From contig OY282459.1 of NCBI GenBank assembly GCA_958296285.1, positions 756,367-820,366 on the forward strand: a stretch of DNA of 64,000 nucleotides. The letters run 5' to 3'. Shown piece after piece: positions 9,401 through 17,577 of this stretch. The first letter of the stretch is position 1, and the number at the start of each line of letters is the position of its first letter. A program made the translations under genes and the position numbers. A model generated the notes under the pieces. The model worked only from the letters and a program-made list of their open reading frames with translations. It had not been told where the DNA came from and did not search any database. Origin of the DNA: an uncultured Alphaproteobacteria bacterium (GTDB lineage: Bacteria; Pseudomonadota; Alphaproteobacteria; JAPOUT01; G958296285).

Positions 9401-10615
9401 CTAATTGCGATGCTTCGCAAACTCCAATCGCGCGATCGTCCGACAATGAACCTCATCCGGCCCATCCGCCAAGCGCAGCGTCCGCATGGAAGCATAAGCC
9501 CGCGCCAATCCAAAATCGGTCGTCACGCCGCCGCCGCCATGCGCCTGAATCGCGTCATCAATAATCGCCAACGCCATGCGCGGCGCCGCCACCTTGATCA
9601 TCGCAATCTCCGCGCGCGCCACCTTGTTGCCGACAGTGTCCATCATGTAAGCCGCCTTGAGCGTCAAAAGGCGGCATTTCTCAATCTCAATCCGCGCCTC
9701 GGCGATGCGCTGCTCCCATACGGAATGCTCGGCGATTCTCTTGCCAAAAGCGCTGCGCGAGAGCAAACGGCGGCACATCGCCTCCAAGACGCGCTCGGCG
9801 ACTCCGATCGTCCTCATGCAATGATGAATCCGTCCGGGCCCAAGACGCCCCTGCGCGATCTCAAATCCGCGCCCCTCGCCCAAGAGAATGCTCTCCTTCG
9901 GCACGCGGACATTCTTCAGCTCCACCTCCGCATGACCATGCGGCGCATCGTCATAGCCGAAGACGGGAAGCATGCGCTTGATCTCAATGCCTTTGGCGTC
10001 CAAAGGCACGACGATCATGGATTGCTGCCGATAGCGATCGGCGTTGGGGTCGGTTTTTCCCATGACGATGGCGACTTTGCAGCGTCTGTCGCCGACTCCT
10101 GACGACCACCATTTCCGTCCGTTGATGATGTAGGAGTCGCCGTCTTTTTCTATTCGGGTTTCAATATTTGTGGCGTCTGACGATGCGACTTGGGGTTCGG
10201 TCATCAGGAAGGCGGATCGGATTTTTCCGTCTAGGAGTGGTTGGAGCCATTGTTTTTTATGGTTTTCGGTTCCGTATCTTTCAAAGACTTCCATATTTCC
10301 GGTGTCTGGCGCGGAGCAGTTGAAGACTTCGGATGACCAACCGACTCTGCCCATGATTTCGCAGAGCGGCGCGTATTCCATATTGGAGAGTCCTCCGCCG
10401 AGGTCGGAGTCTGGGAGGAAGAGGTTCCAGAGTCCTTCGTTTTTGGCTTTGGTTTTGAGGTCGTCTAGGATAGGCGGGGGCATCCAACGGTCTTTGCCTG
10501 TGGCGTTTTGGGCGTGGTCTGCGAAGGCGTTTTCGTTTGGGTGGACGTATTTTGCCATGAAGCCGTTGAGACGTGCCATAAGTTCTTGAGTTTTTTCGGA
10601 ATATTCAAAGTTCAT
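9401..10615 (-). CDS. Acyl-CoA dehydrogenase
   Basis: This FAD-dependent enzyme oxidises acyl-CoA to the trans-2-enoyl-CoA. The start is ATG 10615 after AGGAGGAAAACCC, giving 404 residues. The ACAD fold is clear: the N-terminal helical domain, the FAD/substrate segment [16 protein letters not shown], the beta-domain [13 protein letters not shown], and the C-terminal helical domain with [12 protein letters not shown]. The sequence resembles the ACAD10/11-type subfamily more than classic short-chain enzymes, but the substrate is unknown. With aceBA alongside, a role in fatty-acid use is reasonable. It converges on aceA with R1 between. Confidence 0.92.
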   Translation of the reverse strand: MNFEYSEKTQELMARLNGFMAKYVHPNENAFADHAQNATGKDRWMPPPILDDLKTKAKNEGLWNLFLPDSDLGGGLSNMEYAPLCEIMGRVGWSSEVFNCSAPDTGNMEVFERYGTENHKKQWLQPLLDGKIRSAFLMTEPQVASSDATNIETRIEKDGDSYIINGRKWWSSGVGDRRCKVAIVMGKTDPNADRYRQQSMIVVPLDAKGIEIKRMLPVFGYDDAPHGHAEVELKNVRVPKESILLGEGRGFEIAQGRLGPGRIHHCMRTIGVAERVLEAMCRRLLSRSAFGKRIAEHSVWEQRIAEARIEIEKCRLLTLKAAYMMDTVGNKVARAEIAMIKVAAPRMALAIIDDAIQAHGGGGVTTDFGLARAYASMRTLRLADGPDEVHCRTIARLEFAKHRN

Positions 10616-10748
10616 GGGTTTTCCTCCTCCTGGCGTGAGGGGGCATGATAGTGGGAGAGGGCGGCGGATGCAACCTTTGCCGCTCTTGCGGCGGAAGGGA
10701 TAGTGGGATAGGATTGCGGTCTGTTTTGTTTTTGAGAGGGAGAGTTTT

Positions 10749-10931
10749 ATGTCTAAGGTTCCTCGCGGTTCTATGAGAGAAGACGAGTTTGGCGAGAGGT
10801 TGGCGCGCATAGAGGGCGTGTTGGCTCATCTTGCGACTAAGAAGGACATTGAGTCTATGAAGGTATGGATGCTTGCCGGGGCGATAGGGGGCTTGCTGAC
10901 GATTTTTTCCATTTTGCGCATTTTGGCGTGA
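10749..10931 (+). CDS. Small single-span membrane protein A
   Basis: This is a 60-residue protein. A charged amphipathic segment ([26 protein letters not shown], described by its ends) is followed by one membrane span at about 38-58 ([20 protein letters not shown]). The ribosome site GAGAGGGAGAG precedes the ATG. The coiled-coil-plus-one-span layout resembles phage XhlA/holin-accessory or DUF1640-like proteins, but no phage gene is nearby. Its stop overlaps the start of the next small gene (TGATG), so the two are probably translated together. No family is recognised with certainty. Confidence 0.6.
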   Translation: MSKVPRGSMREDEFGERLARIEGVLAHLATKKDIESMKVWMLAGAIGGLLTIFSILRILA

Positions 10932-11074
10932 TGGGGGCGAGCGTGGGTCTTGACGAGCCGTGGAAGCGAGATATGGAGAGGCGCATGACGCGGTTAGAGA
11001 CTTATGTTGTGGTAGGATTTGGCATAACTTTGGCGCTTCTGGTTCCGATGTTCATCAAGGCGTTTTGGGGATGA
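10931..11074 (+). CDS. Small single-span membrane protein B
   Basis: This is a 47-residue protein starting at the ATG that overlaps the previous stop (TGATG). It has a charged N-terminus (DEPWKRDMERRMTRLE) and one span ending VPMFIKAFWG. A paralogue with the ending LLPIFIKIFWG and the matching segment DRRLTRVEAY is encoded on the minus strand at 60102-60260. The repeated occurrence and the conserved R-R-x-T-R-x-E plus F-I-K-x-F-W-G pattern argue that this is a real gene. Its function is unknown; a holin- or toxin-like membrane role is speculation. Confidence 0.6.
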   Translation: MGASVGLDEPWKRDMERRMTRLETYVVVGFGITLALLVPMFIKAFWG

Positions 11075-11076
11075 GG

Positions 11077-11283
11077 TTAGTTTTTGGGCGGATGGGGATG
11101 CCATTGGAAGGTTGAGAGATCGCCAAGAGGTTCGGCGTCCGGATCGGATGCGATTGCGGCGTTTATTTCTTCATCGGTCATGTTGCGGAGTTTTTTCCAG
11201 TTGGTTTTGCCTTTAAGGGCGTTGAGTTCGGCTCGCGTAAAGCTGACGATACGCGGCTTTGTCTTTTTGCCATCTATTTCCAT
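11077..11283 (-). CDS. Small acidic protein overlapping the nuclease gene
   Basis: This 68-residue soluble protein has the segment MTDEEINAAIASDPDAEPL, which is common at the N-terminal side of BrnA-like antitoxins. No ribbon-helix-helix region follows it, and the protein ends WHPHPPKN. Its ATG (11283) lies inside the end of the upstream nuclease frame: the two overlap by 10 bp (ATGGAAATAG), so translation is coupled. That suggests an accessory or antidote role for the nuclease, but this is inference. It ends 3 bp from the converging small membrane-protein gene. Confidence 0.65.
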   Translation of the reverse strand: MEIDGKKTKPRIVSFTRAELNALKGKTNWKKLRNMTDEEINAAIASDPDAEPLGDLSTFQWHPHPPKN

Positions 11284-12263
11284 TCTTTACCCCTCAGTTT
11301 TTCTGCGAGGTCCTTTGTGTCGGAAAAGGTGCCAACGATCTCTTTGAGATTCACAAACCGCCACCTCTGCCACATGCCACGCTTAGAGGCTTTCTTAAAA
11401 CGTGTTGCATAGGCTTCTTTTCCACAGAAGAACCTGTAGCCATTGCTAATATCTCGTCCTGCCTCAGCTTTCACCTCAGCAATCATTTTTTTGATTTTGT
11501 CATCATACTCATCTGTCTTGCGTCCATGAATATGAGTTTTTTCAAGGGTTTCGTTGTTCAACTTCGCGTCAAACACAGAGTCATTCTTAAAGATATAGTG
11601 GACAGTTCTATCATAGTAAATCCCATGATAAGCAAATTCGGAATCATAGCCCCTATCGGAGGGGTGAAAATAAATTCCATACTTCTCCACAAATGGGAAA
11701 CTCCATATGCATGGGACGATTCTCATCCAGTCTTCGTGTCGATCGTATAATCCGTTCTCCATGCAGTATGCTTCATAATCTTCCACCACTTGCCGTATTC
11801 CAACTTCCCAGTCCTGGAACTGATCTTTGAGAAGGTCGCATATTTTTTTATAAGTGATATGCACAAATCTAATATCCTTGGATATTCCAAGTATTTTCTC
11901 TCTTATCTTTCCTATGTTTTCTTGCTCTCTCCTTGTAATAAGGAGAAGAATTTTTTGCTTCTCGTCTTTGAAACTTTTCACGTATCTCAAAAGTTGCCCC
12001 TCGTCGACAGGCGCTCCCACTTTCGCTTCCACGAGCACCTTAAATTCCTCCTGGAGAATGAGTCCGTCAGGAACTGCGCCACCTGTGCGCGTCTGCTGGA
12101 GAATTTCAATGCCGATCGCAATTTGCTCTCCGCAAATTTCCGTAAGAAATTGGGATGCGGCTATAGGCGAATGTTCGTAAATCCTGCCTACAAGAAGCAG
12201 GGTATTGTTCGTGGCGGCATTCTCGCTTCCCGAATATCTTGGAAAATAATGGATTCCTGGCAT
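11274..12263 (-). CDS. PD-(D/E)XK-type nuclease, putative defence protein
   Basis: This is a 329-residue protein of markedly lower GC than its neighbours. The N-terminal 130 residues carry a PD-(D/E)XK core: a glutamate in the helix SQFLTEICGE, then GAVPDGLIL (the PD aspartate), then FKVLVEAKVGAPVDEGQLLRY (the E-x-K pair followed by a conserved Gln). This is the layout of restriction-like nucleases. The C-terminal half (about 150-329) is rich in aromatic and charged residues and matches nothing I recognise; it could bind a ligand or partner. It overlaps the small downstream gene. A standalone nuclease plus small coupled protein suggests phage defence or a toxin-antitoxin-like unit; both are inferred. 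Confidence 0.75.
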   Translation of the reverse strand: MPGIHYFPRYSGSENAATNNTLLLVGRIYEHSPIAASQFLTEICGEQIAIGIEILQQTRTGGAVPDGLILQEEFKVLVEAKVGAPVDEGQLLRYVKSFKDEKQKILLLITRREQENIGKIREKILGISKDIRFVHITYKKICDLLKDQFQDWEVGIRQVVEDYEAYCMENGLYDRHEDWMRIVPCIWSFPFVEKYGIYFHPSDRGYDSEFAYHGIYYDRTVHYIFKNDSVFDAKLNNETLEKTHIHGRKTDEYDDKIKKMIAEVKAEAGRDISNGYRFFCGKEAYATRFKKASKRGMWQRWRFVNLKEIVGTFSDTKDLAEKLRGKEWK

Positions 12264-12349
12264 GGAACTATCCCCATTGAGCGATCGGAGGTTATGTATA
12301 ACACAGCAAACCCTAAACCGTCAAAAATTTCTGCGAGTAGGAAGTAGGG

Positions 12350-12580
12350 GGGTGAACTCCCTTCAAGGGGGGCGCGGGGGGTGCGACACCCCCCGCAAAA
12401 AAACAAGGCGGCTACGCCGCCTATTGTCTCATGCGAGCAGGGGGGTCGGCGGGCTTCCTCGCCTCGCTTCGCCACAAGTGGCTACGCTCGGCTTCGTTGC
12501 GCCACGCCCGCCGACCTGTAGGCTGCCTCACGGCAGCCTTGTTTTTCTTGGGGGGCTAGCCCCCCAACCCCCCCTTTACC
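12350..12580. repeat. Nested-palindrome intergenic element, copy R2 (variant)
   Basis: This variant copy lies between the nuclease gene and tadA. The left end is TTCAAGGGGGGCGCGGGGGGTGCGACACCCCCCGC rather than the CTAGCC form (given here by its parts: GGGGGGTGCGACACCCCCC palindrome). It has an AAGGCGGCTACGCCGCCT hairpin, the long GTCGGCGGGC/GCCCGCCGAC stem in the opposite orientation, a TAGGCTGCC/GGCAGCC hairpin and the usual right end GGGGGGCTAGCCCCCC. The GAGCTC core and the big variable stem are missing. A partial module G (TTTACCTCGCGCTTCTATCC) follows at 12574-12593. Confidence 0.8.
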
Positions 12581-12598
12581 TCGCGCTTCTATCCGTCA

Positions 12599-13096
12599 TT
12601 ACCTCCGAGCTTCAAAAAAAGAGCGCAATAAACGAGCCGCCTCAACCTCCCTCAATCCCCCATAAACCTCCGGTACATGACGACACCCCACAGTCCCAAA
12701 ATACCGAACCCCATGATCAACACCCCCAAATCTCTCATCTGCAGCCCCATAATATAAACGCCGAACCCGAGCCAAAGAAATCGCCACCGCGCACATCAAA
12801 CACGGTTCTAACGTCACATATAAATCACACCCAAATAAATTCTCCCGCCCCAAAATCCGACCCCCTTCCCGCAAAACCAAAATCTCCGCATGAGCAGTCG
12901 GATCACTGCCCGACCGCATCTCATTCCCCGAAACCGCCACAATATCGCCCGAACCCCCCGACCCGCCCGATCCCCCCGACCCGCCCACAAGCACCGCGCC
13001 TACAGGAACATCGCCGCGAGACCCCGCCCGAACCGCCTCCTCAAGCGCCCGCGCCATCGCTATACTCTGTATGCTCGCCGGAGAAAAAACCGCCAT
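12599..13096 (-). CDS. tadA: tRNA-specific adenosine deaminase with GGS insertion
   Basis: TadA converts A34 of tRNA-Arg(ACG) to inosine. The zinc site is visible: HAEI (His ligand and catalytic Glu) and PCLMCA (two Cys ligands), with DPTAHAEILVLREG and VTLEPCLMCAVAI as family blocks. After VPVGAVLV a low-complexity GGSGGSGGSGGSGD insertion of about 13 residues stands where the family has a short beta-turn. The start is either 13096, sharing a CATG with the divergent rluB start, or Met at 13057, which better matches the family N-terminus (MARALEEA). Frame extension upstream of 13096 overlaps rluB and is rejected. Confidence 0.9.
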   Translation of the reverse strand: MAVFSPASIQSIAMARALEEAVRAGSRGDVPVGAVLVGGSGGSGGSGGSGDIVAVSGNEMRSGSDPTAHAEILVLREGGRILGRENLFGCDLYVTLEPCLMCAVAISLARVRRLYYGAADERFGGVDHGVRYFGTVGCRHVPEVYGGLREVEAARLLRSFFEARR

Positions 13097-13832
13097 GACA
13101 AAACTATCTTCGCAAAAACAAACCAACCGCGCATCCAAAATCCTCGCCCGCGCAGGACTCGCCTCGCGCCGCGAAGCCGAAAACCTCATCCGACAAGGCA
13201 GAGTCCAAATCCAAGGCGAAACCCTCCGAAACCTCGCCCGACCCATCCGCCAAAACGAAAGCCTCACCCTGGACGGACAACCCGTCCCCCAAAAACCCCC
13301 GCCCCCCAAAATATGGCTCTACCATAAACCGCCAGGAATCATCGTCTCCAGACGCGACCCCGAAGGCAGACCCTCCATCTTTGACGCCCTCCCGAAAAAT
13401 ATGCGGAATCTGAAAAGCATCGGACGTCTAGACTTGACGAGCGAAGGGCTCCTGCTCCTCACCAATGACGGCGCTCTCGCGCGCCATCTGGAACTGCCGC
13501 GATCCGGCTTCATCAGACGCTATCGCGCCCGCGCCAGAGGGCGTCTGCCACAAGACGCCCTCCAGCGCCTCAAAAACGGAATCCGCATAGACAAAATGCG
13601 CTACGCCCCCATCAAGGCAAGCCTTGACAGAGATTTGGGCGGAACGCTCTGGCTCTCTTTGGAACTGCGCGAGGGAAAAAACCGCGAGATTCGCAAAATC
13701 CTAGAAGCGCTGGGCTTGACAGTCGCGCGTCTCATTCGCACCGACTTCGGACCCTTCTCGCTCGGACGCCTCCCGCGCGGCGCGATAAAAGAAGCGCCGC
13801 CGCGTCTCGCCCGCGCCGTGATGGATGTTTGA
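13095..13832 (+). CDS. rluB: Pseudouridine synthase, RsuA/RluB family
   Basis: This is a 245-residue enzyme isomerising a uridine in rRNA. It has an N-terminal S4 RNA-binding domain (about 10-60: ASRREAENLIRQGRVQIQG) and a catalytic domain with the GRLDLTSEGLLLLTNDG motif, whose Asp is the nucleophile. LREGKNREIRKILEALGL and RLIRTDFGPFSLG are the C-terminal signatures. RluB (23S U2605) is most likely, but RsuA/RluE cannot be excluded. The start ATG at 13095 has a GGAG site 10 nt upstream. The gene overlaps rsmD by 8 bp, suggesting coupling of two rRNA-modification genes. Confidence 0.88.
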   Translation: MTKLSSQKQTNRASKILARAGLASRREAENLIRQGRVQIQGETLRNLARPIRQNESLTLDGQPVPQKPPPPKIWLYHKPPGIIVSRRDPEGRPSIFDALPKNMRNLKSIGRLDLTSEGLLLLTNDGALARHLELPRSGFIRRYRARARGRLPQDALQRLKNGIRIDKMRYAPIKASLDRDLGGTLWLSLELREGKNREIRKILEALGLTVARLIRTDFGPFSLGRLPRGAIKEAPPRLARAVMDV

Positions 13833-14409
13833 CGCGATGGCTGATCCCTTGCGCATTGTCGGCGGGGCGTGGAAAGGCCGCGCTCTTGTCGCGCCCGCCA
13901 ATAAGACGCGCCCGACTCTCTCCAGACGCCGCGAGACTCTTTTTGATCTTCTTCGGCATGGCAAGGGCGCTCGCGATTTTGTCGATCGTGTCGTTTTGGA
14001 TCTGTTCGCCGGCGCCGGCGCGCTGGGCTTTGAGGCTCTGTCGCGCGGGGCGTCTCGCGCGATCTTCATGGATTCCGACACAGACGCCCTTCGCGCCATT
14101 AGGACAAATGCCGAGCGTCTTGGAGCAAGGAGGCGGACGCATATTTTGCGCCGAGACGCCAGACGCATCGGCAGACGCTCTTCCTTTTTGCCGTTGGCGG
14201 CGCTTGTCTTCGCCGATCCGCCTTACGGATCGGGCTTGGGGGCGGAAAGTTTCGCCGCGCTCAAAAAGGGCGGATGGCTCGCCCCCGCCGCGCGTCTCGT
14301 CTTGGAGGAGGAGGCCGGCGATCCCTCTCCCGCCATAGACGGTCTCGCCCTTTTGGAAAGCCGCCTGTTAGGGCGGACGCGCTTTAGAATCTTCGCCGCC
14401 GATCCATAA
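13825..14409 (+). CDS. rsmD: 16S rRNA (guanine966-N2)-methyltransferase
   Basis: RsmD methylates G966 in 16S rRNA using SAM. The protein has the class I fold with the SAM loop DLFAGAGALGFEALSRGA and the catalytic FADPPYGSG (DPPY) motif, preceded by the RsmD-typical N-terminus RIVGGAWKGRAL and RPTLSRRRETLFDLL. Translation could start at 13825 (overlapping rluB) or at Met5 (13837). At 194 residues it is of normal length. It is the second gene of an rluB-rsmD pair and converges on mutL. The 46-bp gap holds a 16-bp tandem duplication, GCGGCGCTCTGCGTCA. Confidence 0.93.
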   Translation: MFDAMADPLRIVGGAWKGRALVAPANKTRPTLSRRRETLFDLLRHGKGARDFVDRVVLDLFAGAGALGFEALSRGASRAIFMDSDTDALRAIRTNAERLGARRRTHILRRDARRIGRRSSFLPLAALVFADPPYGSGLGAESFAALKKGGWLAPAARLVLEEEAGDPSPAIDGLALLESRLLGRTRFRIFAADP

Positions 14410-14455
14410 GGCGGAGCTCTTCATTGGCGGCGCTCTGCGTCAGCGGCGCTCTGCG

Positions 14456-16312
14456 TCAGCGGCGCTCAAAGAGTTTCTCCATATCGCCGCGTTTTAAAGC
14501 GACATAAGTCGGGCGTCCGTGATTGCACTGCCCGGCATGGGGCGTGGTCTCCATTTTTCGCAGGATCGCGTTCATCTCTTCCGCCGTCAGACTGCGCCCG
14601 GCGCGAATGCTGCTATGGCAGGCGATCGTCCCGGAAATCTCGTCCAGCTTGTCCTTCAAGACCGAAGACGCTCCCGCTTCGGCGATCTCTTCCGCCAAAT
14701 CGCGTATCAGCGCGCGCATGTCGCTGCCGACGCAGAGGAGCGGAACTTCGCGCAGCATGACGGCGCTCTTGCCGTAGCGCTCTAACAAGAAGCCCAGTTC
14801 GGCGAAACCCTCCGCCGTCTCCGCCAGCAGCTCCGCCTCGCTCTCCGACAATTCCACGATCTCAGGCACCAGAAGAGCCTGACGCTCCACGCCATTCTTG
14901 GCGAGGGCGCGCTTCATTTCCTCATGGACGATCCGCTCATGCGCCGCGTGCTGATCCACCAAGATGAAGCCCTCTTTCGTCTCGGAGACGATATAGGTTT
15001 TATGGAGCTGCGCTTTGGCGACTCCCATCGGATAGTCTGTCGGCGTTTGGGCGGGGTCTCGCGGCGATGGGGGCGAGGAGGGCGGGGGGGTTTCGGCGTC
15101 AAAGACTCGCGCGCTGGGCTGGGCGAGCCCCGCCGCGCTTGCCTGCGCCGGCGAAGGCGGCGATGGCGGCGAGACGCCCCGCGAATAAAAGGACGGTCTC
15201 GCATTCTGATTCGGGCTGGCGGCGGGCGCGGACGCGGCGGCGGCGGTGGGACGCATCGCGGCGACCGCCTGATAGGCGGCGCGATCGGAGGCGCGGTGTC
15301 CGGCGGCTTCCAGCGCCTGCTTTAAAGATCGGATGATCAGACCGCGCACCGATTGGGCATCGCGGAAGCGCACCTCCGCTTTGGCGGGATGGACATTGAC
15401 ATCCACCTCCGAAGGGGCGATGTCCAAGAAAAGCGCCAAGACGGGACTTCTGCCCCGCGGCGTCAGATCGGCGTAAGCGGCGCGGAGAGAGCCCGCCATG
15501 ACCCGATCGCGCACAGGGCGTCCATTGACGAAGAGAAACTGCCACGCCACGCCCATCTTGTTGTAGGTCGGAAGGCCGGCGAAGCCCGACAATCTCATAT
15601 GCTCGGCTTCGCCAAGGACGGGGACGGAGTTGTCTTGAAACTCCCGCCCCATGATTTTTGACAGACGCGCCATCCGCATCTCTTGACGGTCGCCCTTTTC
15701 GGGCGCGAGGGTGAGGATTTGCGCCTTGCCGTTTCTGAGCGAGACGCCGATTTCGGGATGCGCCATGGCGAGACGTCTGACGACATCGGAAAGGGCGGCG
15801 GCTTCGGCGCGGACGCTTTTTAAGAATTTCAGCCGCGCCGGGGTGCGATGAAAAAGATCGCGCAGTTCCACGACAGTGCCGCGCGCGCCCGGCGCCGGGG
15901 CGGGCTTTCCTCTATGTCCGTAGCGCGCTTCTATTTGGGAGGCATGGGGGGCGTCTTTGGCGCGGCTCGTGATGGCGAGTTTTCCGACCGCGCCGATGGC
16001 GGGGAGCGCTTCGCCGCGAAAGCCCAAAGTGGCGATGCTTCTGAGATCGGAGGCGTCCGCGCTTTCCGGCAGTTTGGATGTGGCGTGGCGCAGCAGCGCG
16101 CGCGCCAGATTGTCGGCGCTCATCCCTTCGCCGTCATCGCGGACGCGAATGAGATCGCATCCGCCCTCCAAGATTTCTATCGCGATATTTTGGGCTTTGG
16201 CGTCAATGGCGTTTTCCATCAGTTCCCGCGCCACGCTCGCCGGGCGCTCCACGACTTCGCCCGCCGCTATTCTATTGACCACGCTTTCCGGCAAGATGGC
16301 GATCGCGCCCAT
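14456..16312 (-). CDS. mutL: DNA mismatch repair protein MutL
   Basis: MutL links mismatch recognition by MutS to strand removal. The GHKL ATPase domain shows VNRIAAGEVVERPASVARELMENAIDA, IRVRDDGEGM and ATLGFRGEALPAIGAVG (each read in parts), then a second domain near FLFVNGRPVRDRVM. A Pro/Ser/Ala-rich linker spans about 340-440. The C-terminal domain keeps the DQHAAHERIVHEE metal-binding endonuclease motif (about 453), so this should be a nicking MutL as in bacteria lacking MutH. It is 618 residues long. It is the last gene of the long minus-strand run, 44 bp after pgi. Confidence 0.96.
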   Translation of the reverse strand: MGAIAILPESVVNRIAAGEVVERPASVARELMENAIDAKAQNIAIEILEGGCDLIRVRDDGEGMSADNLARALLRHATSKLPESADASDLRSIATLGFRGEALPAIGAVGKLAITSRAKDAPHASQIEARYGHRGKPAPAPGARGTVVELRDLFHRTPARLKFLKSVRAEAAALSDVVRRLAMAHPEIGVSLRNGKAQILTLAPEKGDRQEMRMARLSKIMGREFQDNSVPVLGEAEHMRLSGFAGLPTYNKMGVAWQFLFVNGRPVRDRVMAGSLRAAYADLTPRGRSPVLALFLDIAPSEVDVNVHPAKAEVRFRDAQSVRGLIIRSLKQALEAAGHRASDRAAYQAVAAMRPTAAAASAPAASPNQNARPSFYSRGVSPPSPPSPAQASAAGLAQPSARVFDAETPPPSSPPSPRDPAQTPTDYPMGVAKAQLHKTYIVSETKEGFILVDQHAAHERIVHEEMKRALAKNGVERQALLVPEIVELSESEAELLAETAEGFAELGFLLERYGKSAVMLREVPLLCVGSDMRALIRDLAEEIAEAGASSVLKDKLDEISGTIACHSSIRAGRSLTAEEMNAILRKMETTPHAGQCNHGRPTYVALKRGDMEKLFERR

Positions 16313-16356
16313 GTCTCAAACTCTCCGCTTCTGCTCCGACCTTGAAAAGAATCGCT

Positions 16357-17577
16357 TTATTCTAGCATCTTCTGAAGGTCTCTTTTCTGCGCATCCACAG
16401 ATTCCTGTCCGAAAGGCGAGCGCTCCAACAACGCCGCCGTCAAGAAGGTTTCCAGCATGAAATGCGCGACAAGCGCCGTCATCGCCTCCGCGCTCGGGCT
16501 TAAAAGCGCGAGACGGCGCAATGGTCTGCCGCGCTCCATCAGACTCTTCGCCGCGATCTTCTTCTGTTTCGCCATGACCCGCGACAGTTCCGGATAAGAG
16601 TCCTCCCCGCCGCCCCCGCCGCCCCCGCCGCCGCCATCCCCCAGAACGAGCTGCGTATAGGCTTTGTCGTCAGGGCCGTCCAAATAGAGCTGAAACTGGC
16701 TGTGCTGATCGGTCGGACATTCGGAAAAAATGGGCGTGAAGCCCGCGCCCCCTCGCGCCAAACTCTCCGCCCAAATCTGCCGCCACCACAGACCCAAAGG
16801 TCGGAACAATCCCCCATGCGCGCAAAGAACATGAATGGGCTTCTCGCGCATCGCGTAAGAAAAAGCCGCGCCTTTGATGATTTGGCTCTCTTCAGAGCGA
16901 TCGGCTTCGCCGATGATCTTGTCGGCGGCGGCGCGAAGCGCCGCTTCGTCCAAGCCCATCAAAAGCGCCGGGAAAAGCCCGCCCCTCGTAAAAAGACTGA
17001 AACGGCTATTGATCCCCGCCGACATGTCCAAATGGCGCCAGCCATAGCGCTCTGACAGATCGCGCAAAGGCGAGCGCCCCGGCACGGAAAGCGCCGCCCC
17101 AGCCACGCGCCCCTTCGGGAAAGAGGGGGACAGATAATCATGCGCCGCCCGCGCCATGGCGCAGCTCTCCATCGTGCCGCCGGAGCGCGACAGGACGACA
17201 AGCCTCGCCCCTTTAGGATTTTGGGCGAGCCGCGCGAAAATCTCCTCGGCGAGACGCGGCTCGGGCGCGCTCCAAATATGGAAGCGAACCCCGCCCCCCC
17301 CGCCCCCGCCCCGCGCGAAAGGCAGAAAAAGCGAAGGCGGAAAAATAGACCCCCCCATGCCGATAAAGAGAATGTCGCTCGCCCCGTCAAGAAGCGCTTC
17401 GGCTTCCGAGCGGAGCGCGGCGTCAGGATCGGCGCGAAGCGCCGCGGCGATCTCCGCCAGCGGATGAGCGGCGTCTTGGCGCATGAGCCGCCAAGCCTCG
17501 GCGGCGCGGGCGATGCCGCCGCGCGCCAAGAAACGCGCCTCGCCCTCAAGCCATTCCTGCCGATAAGGAAGCGTCAT
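16357..17577 (-). CDS. pgi: Glucose-6-phosphate isomerase with poly-Gly inserts
   Basis: Pgi interconverts glucose-6-P and fructose-6-P. The first SIS domain has FIGMGGSIFPPSLF, LVVLSRSGGTMES and GINSRFSLFTRGG; later blocks are SECPTDQHSQFQLYLDGP and AKSLMERGRP. At 406 residues it is the compact alphaproteobacterial-like form. Two glycine runs interrupt it: about 7 Gly near residue 90 and GDGGGGGGGGGGGED near residue 320, encoded by GGC/GGG repeats. The latter lies close to the active-site region, just after the QLYLDGP block. It overlaps the M16 gene upstream by 4 bp (ATGA). It is reasonably certain as a Pgi; activity with these inserts is not proven. Confidence 0.9.
   Translation of the reverse strand: MTLPYRQEWLEGEARFLARGGIARAAEAWRLMRQDAAHPLAEIAAALRADPDAALRSEAEALLDGASDILFIGMGGSIFPPSLFLPFARGGGGGGGVRFHIWSAPEPRLAEEIFARLAQNPKGARLVVLSRSGGTMESCAMARAAHDYLSPSFPKGRVAGAALSVPGRSPLRDLSERYGWRHLDMSAGINSRFSLFTRGGLFPALLMGLDEAALRAAADKIIGEADRSEESQIIKGAAFSYAMREKPIHVLCAHGGLFRPLGLWWRQIWAESLARGGAGFTPIFSECPTDQHSQFQLYLDGPDDKAYTQLVLGDGGGGGGGGGGEDSYPELSRVMAKQKKIAAKSLMERGRPLRRLALLSPSAEAMTALVAHFMLETFLTAALLERSPFGQESVDAQKRDLQKMLE

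Noticed and set aside
10749..12263. Prophage remnant
   Set aside because: The holin-like micro-proteins are suggestive, but there is no integrase, structural gene, lysin or attachment repeat.
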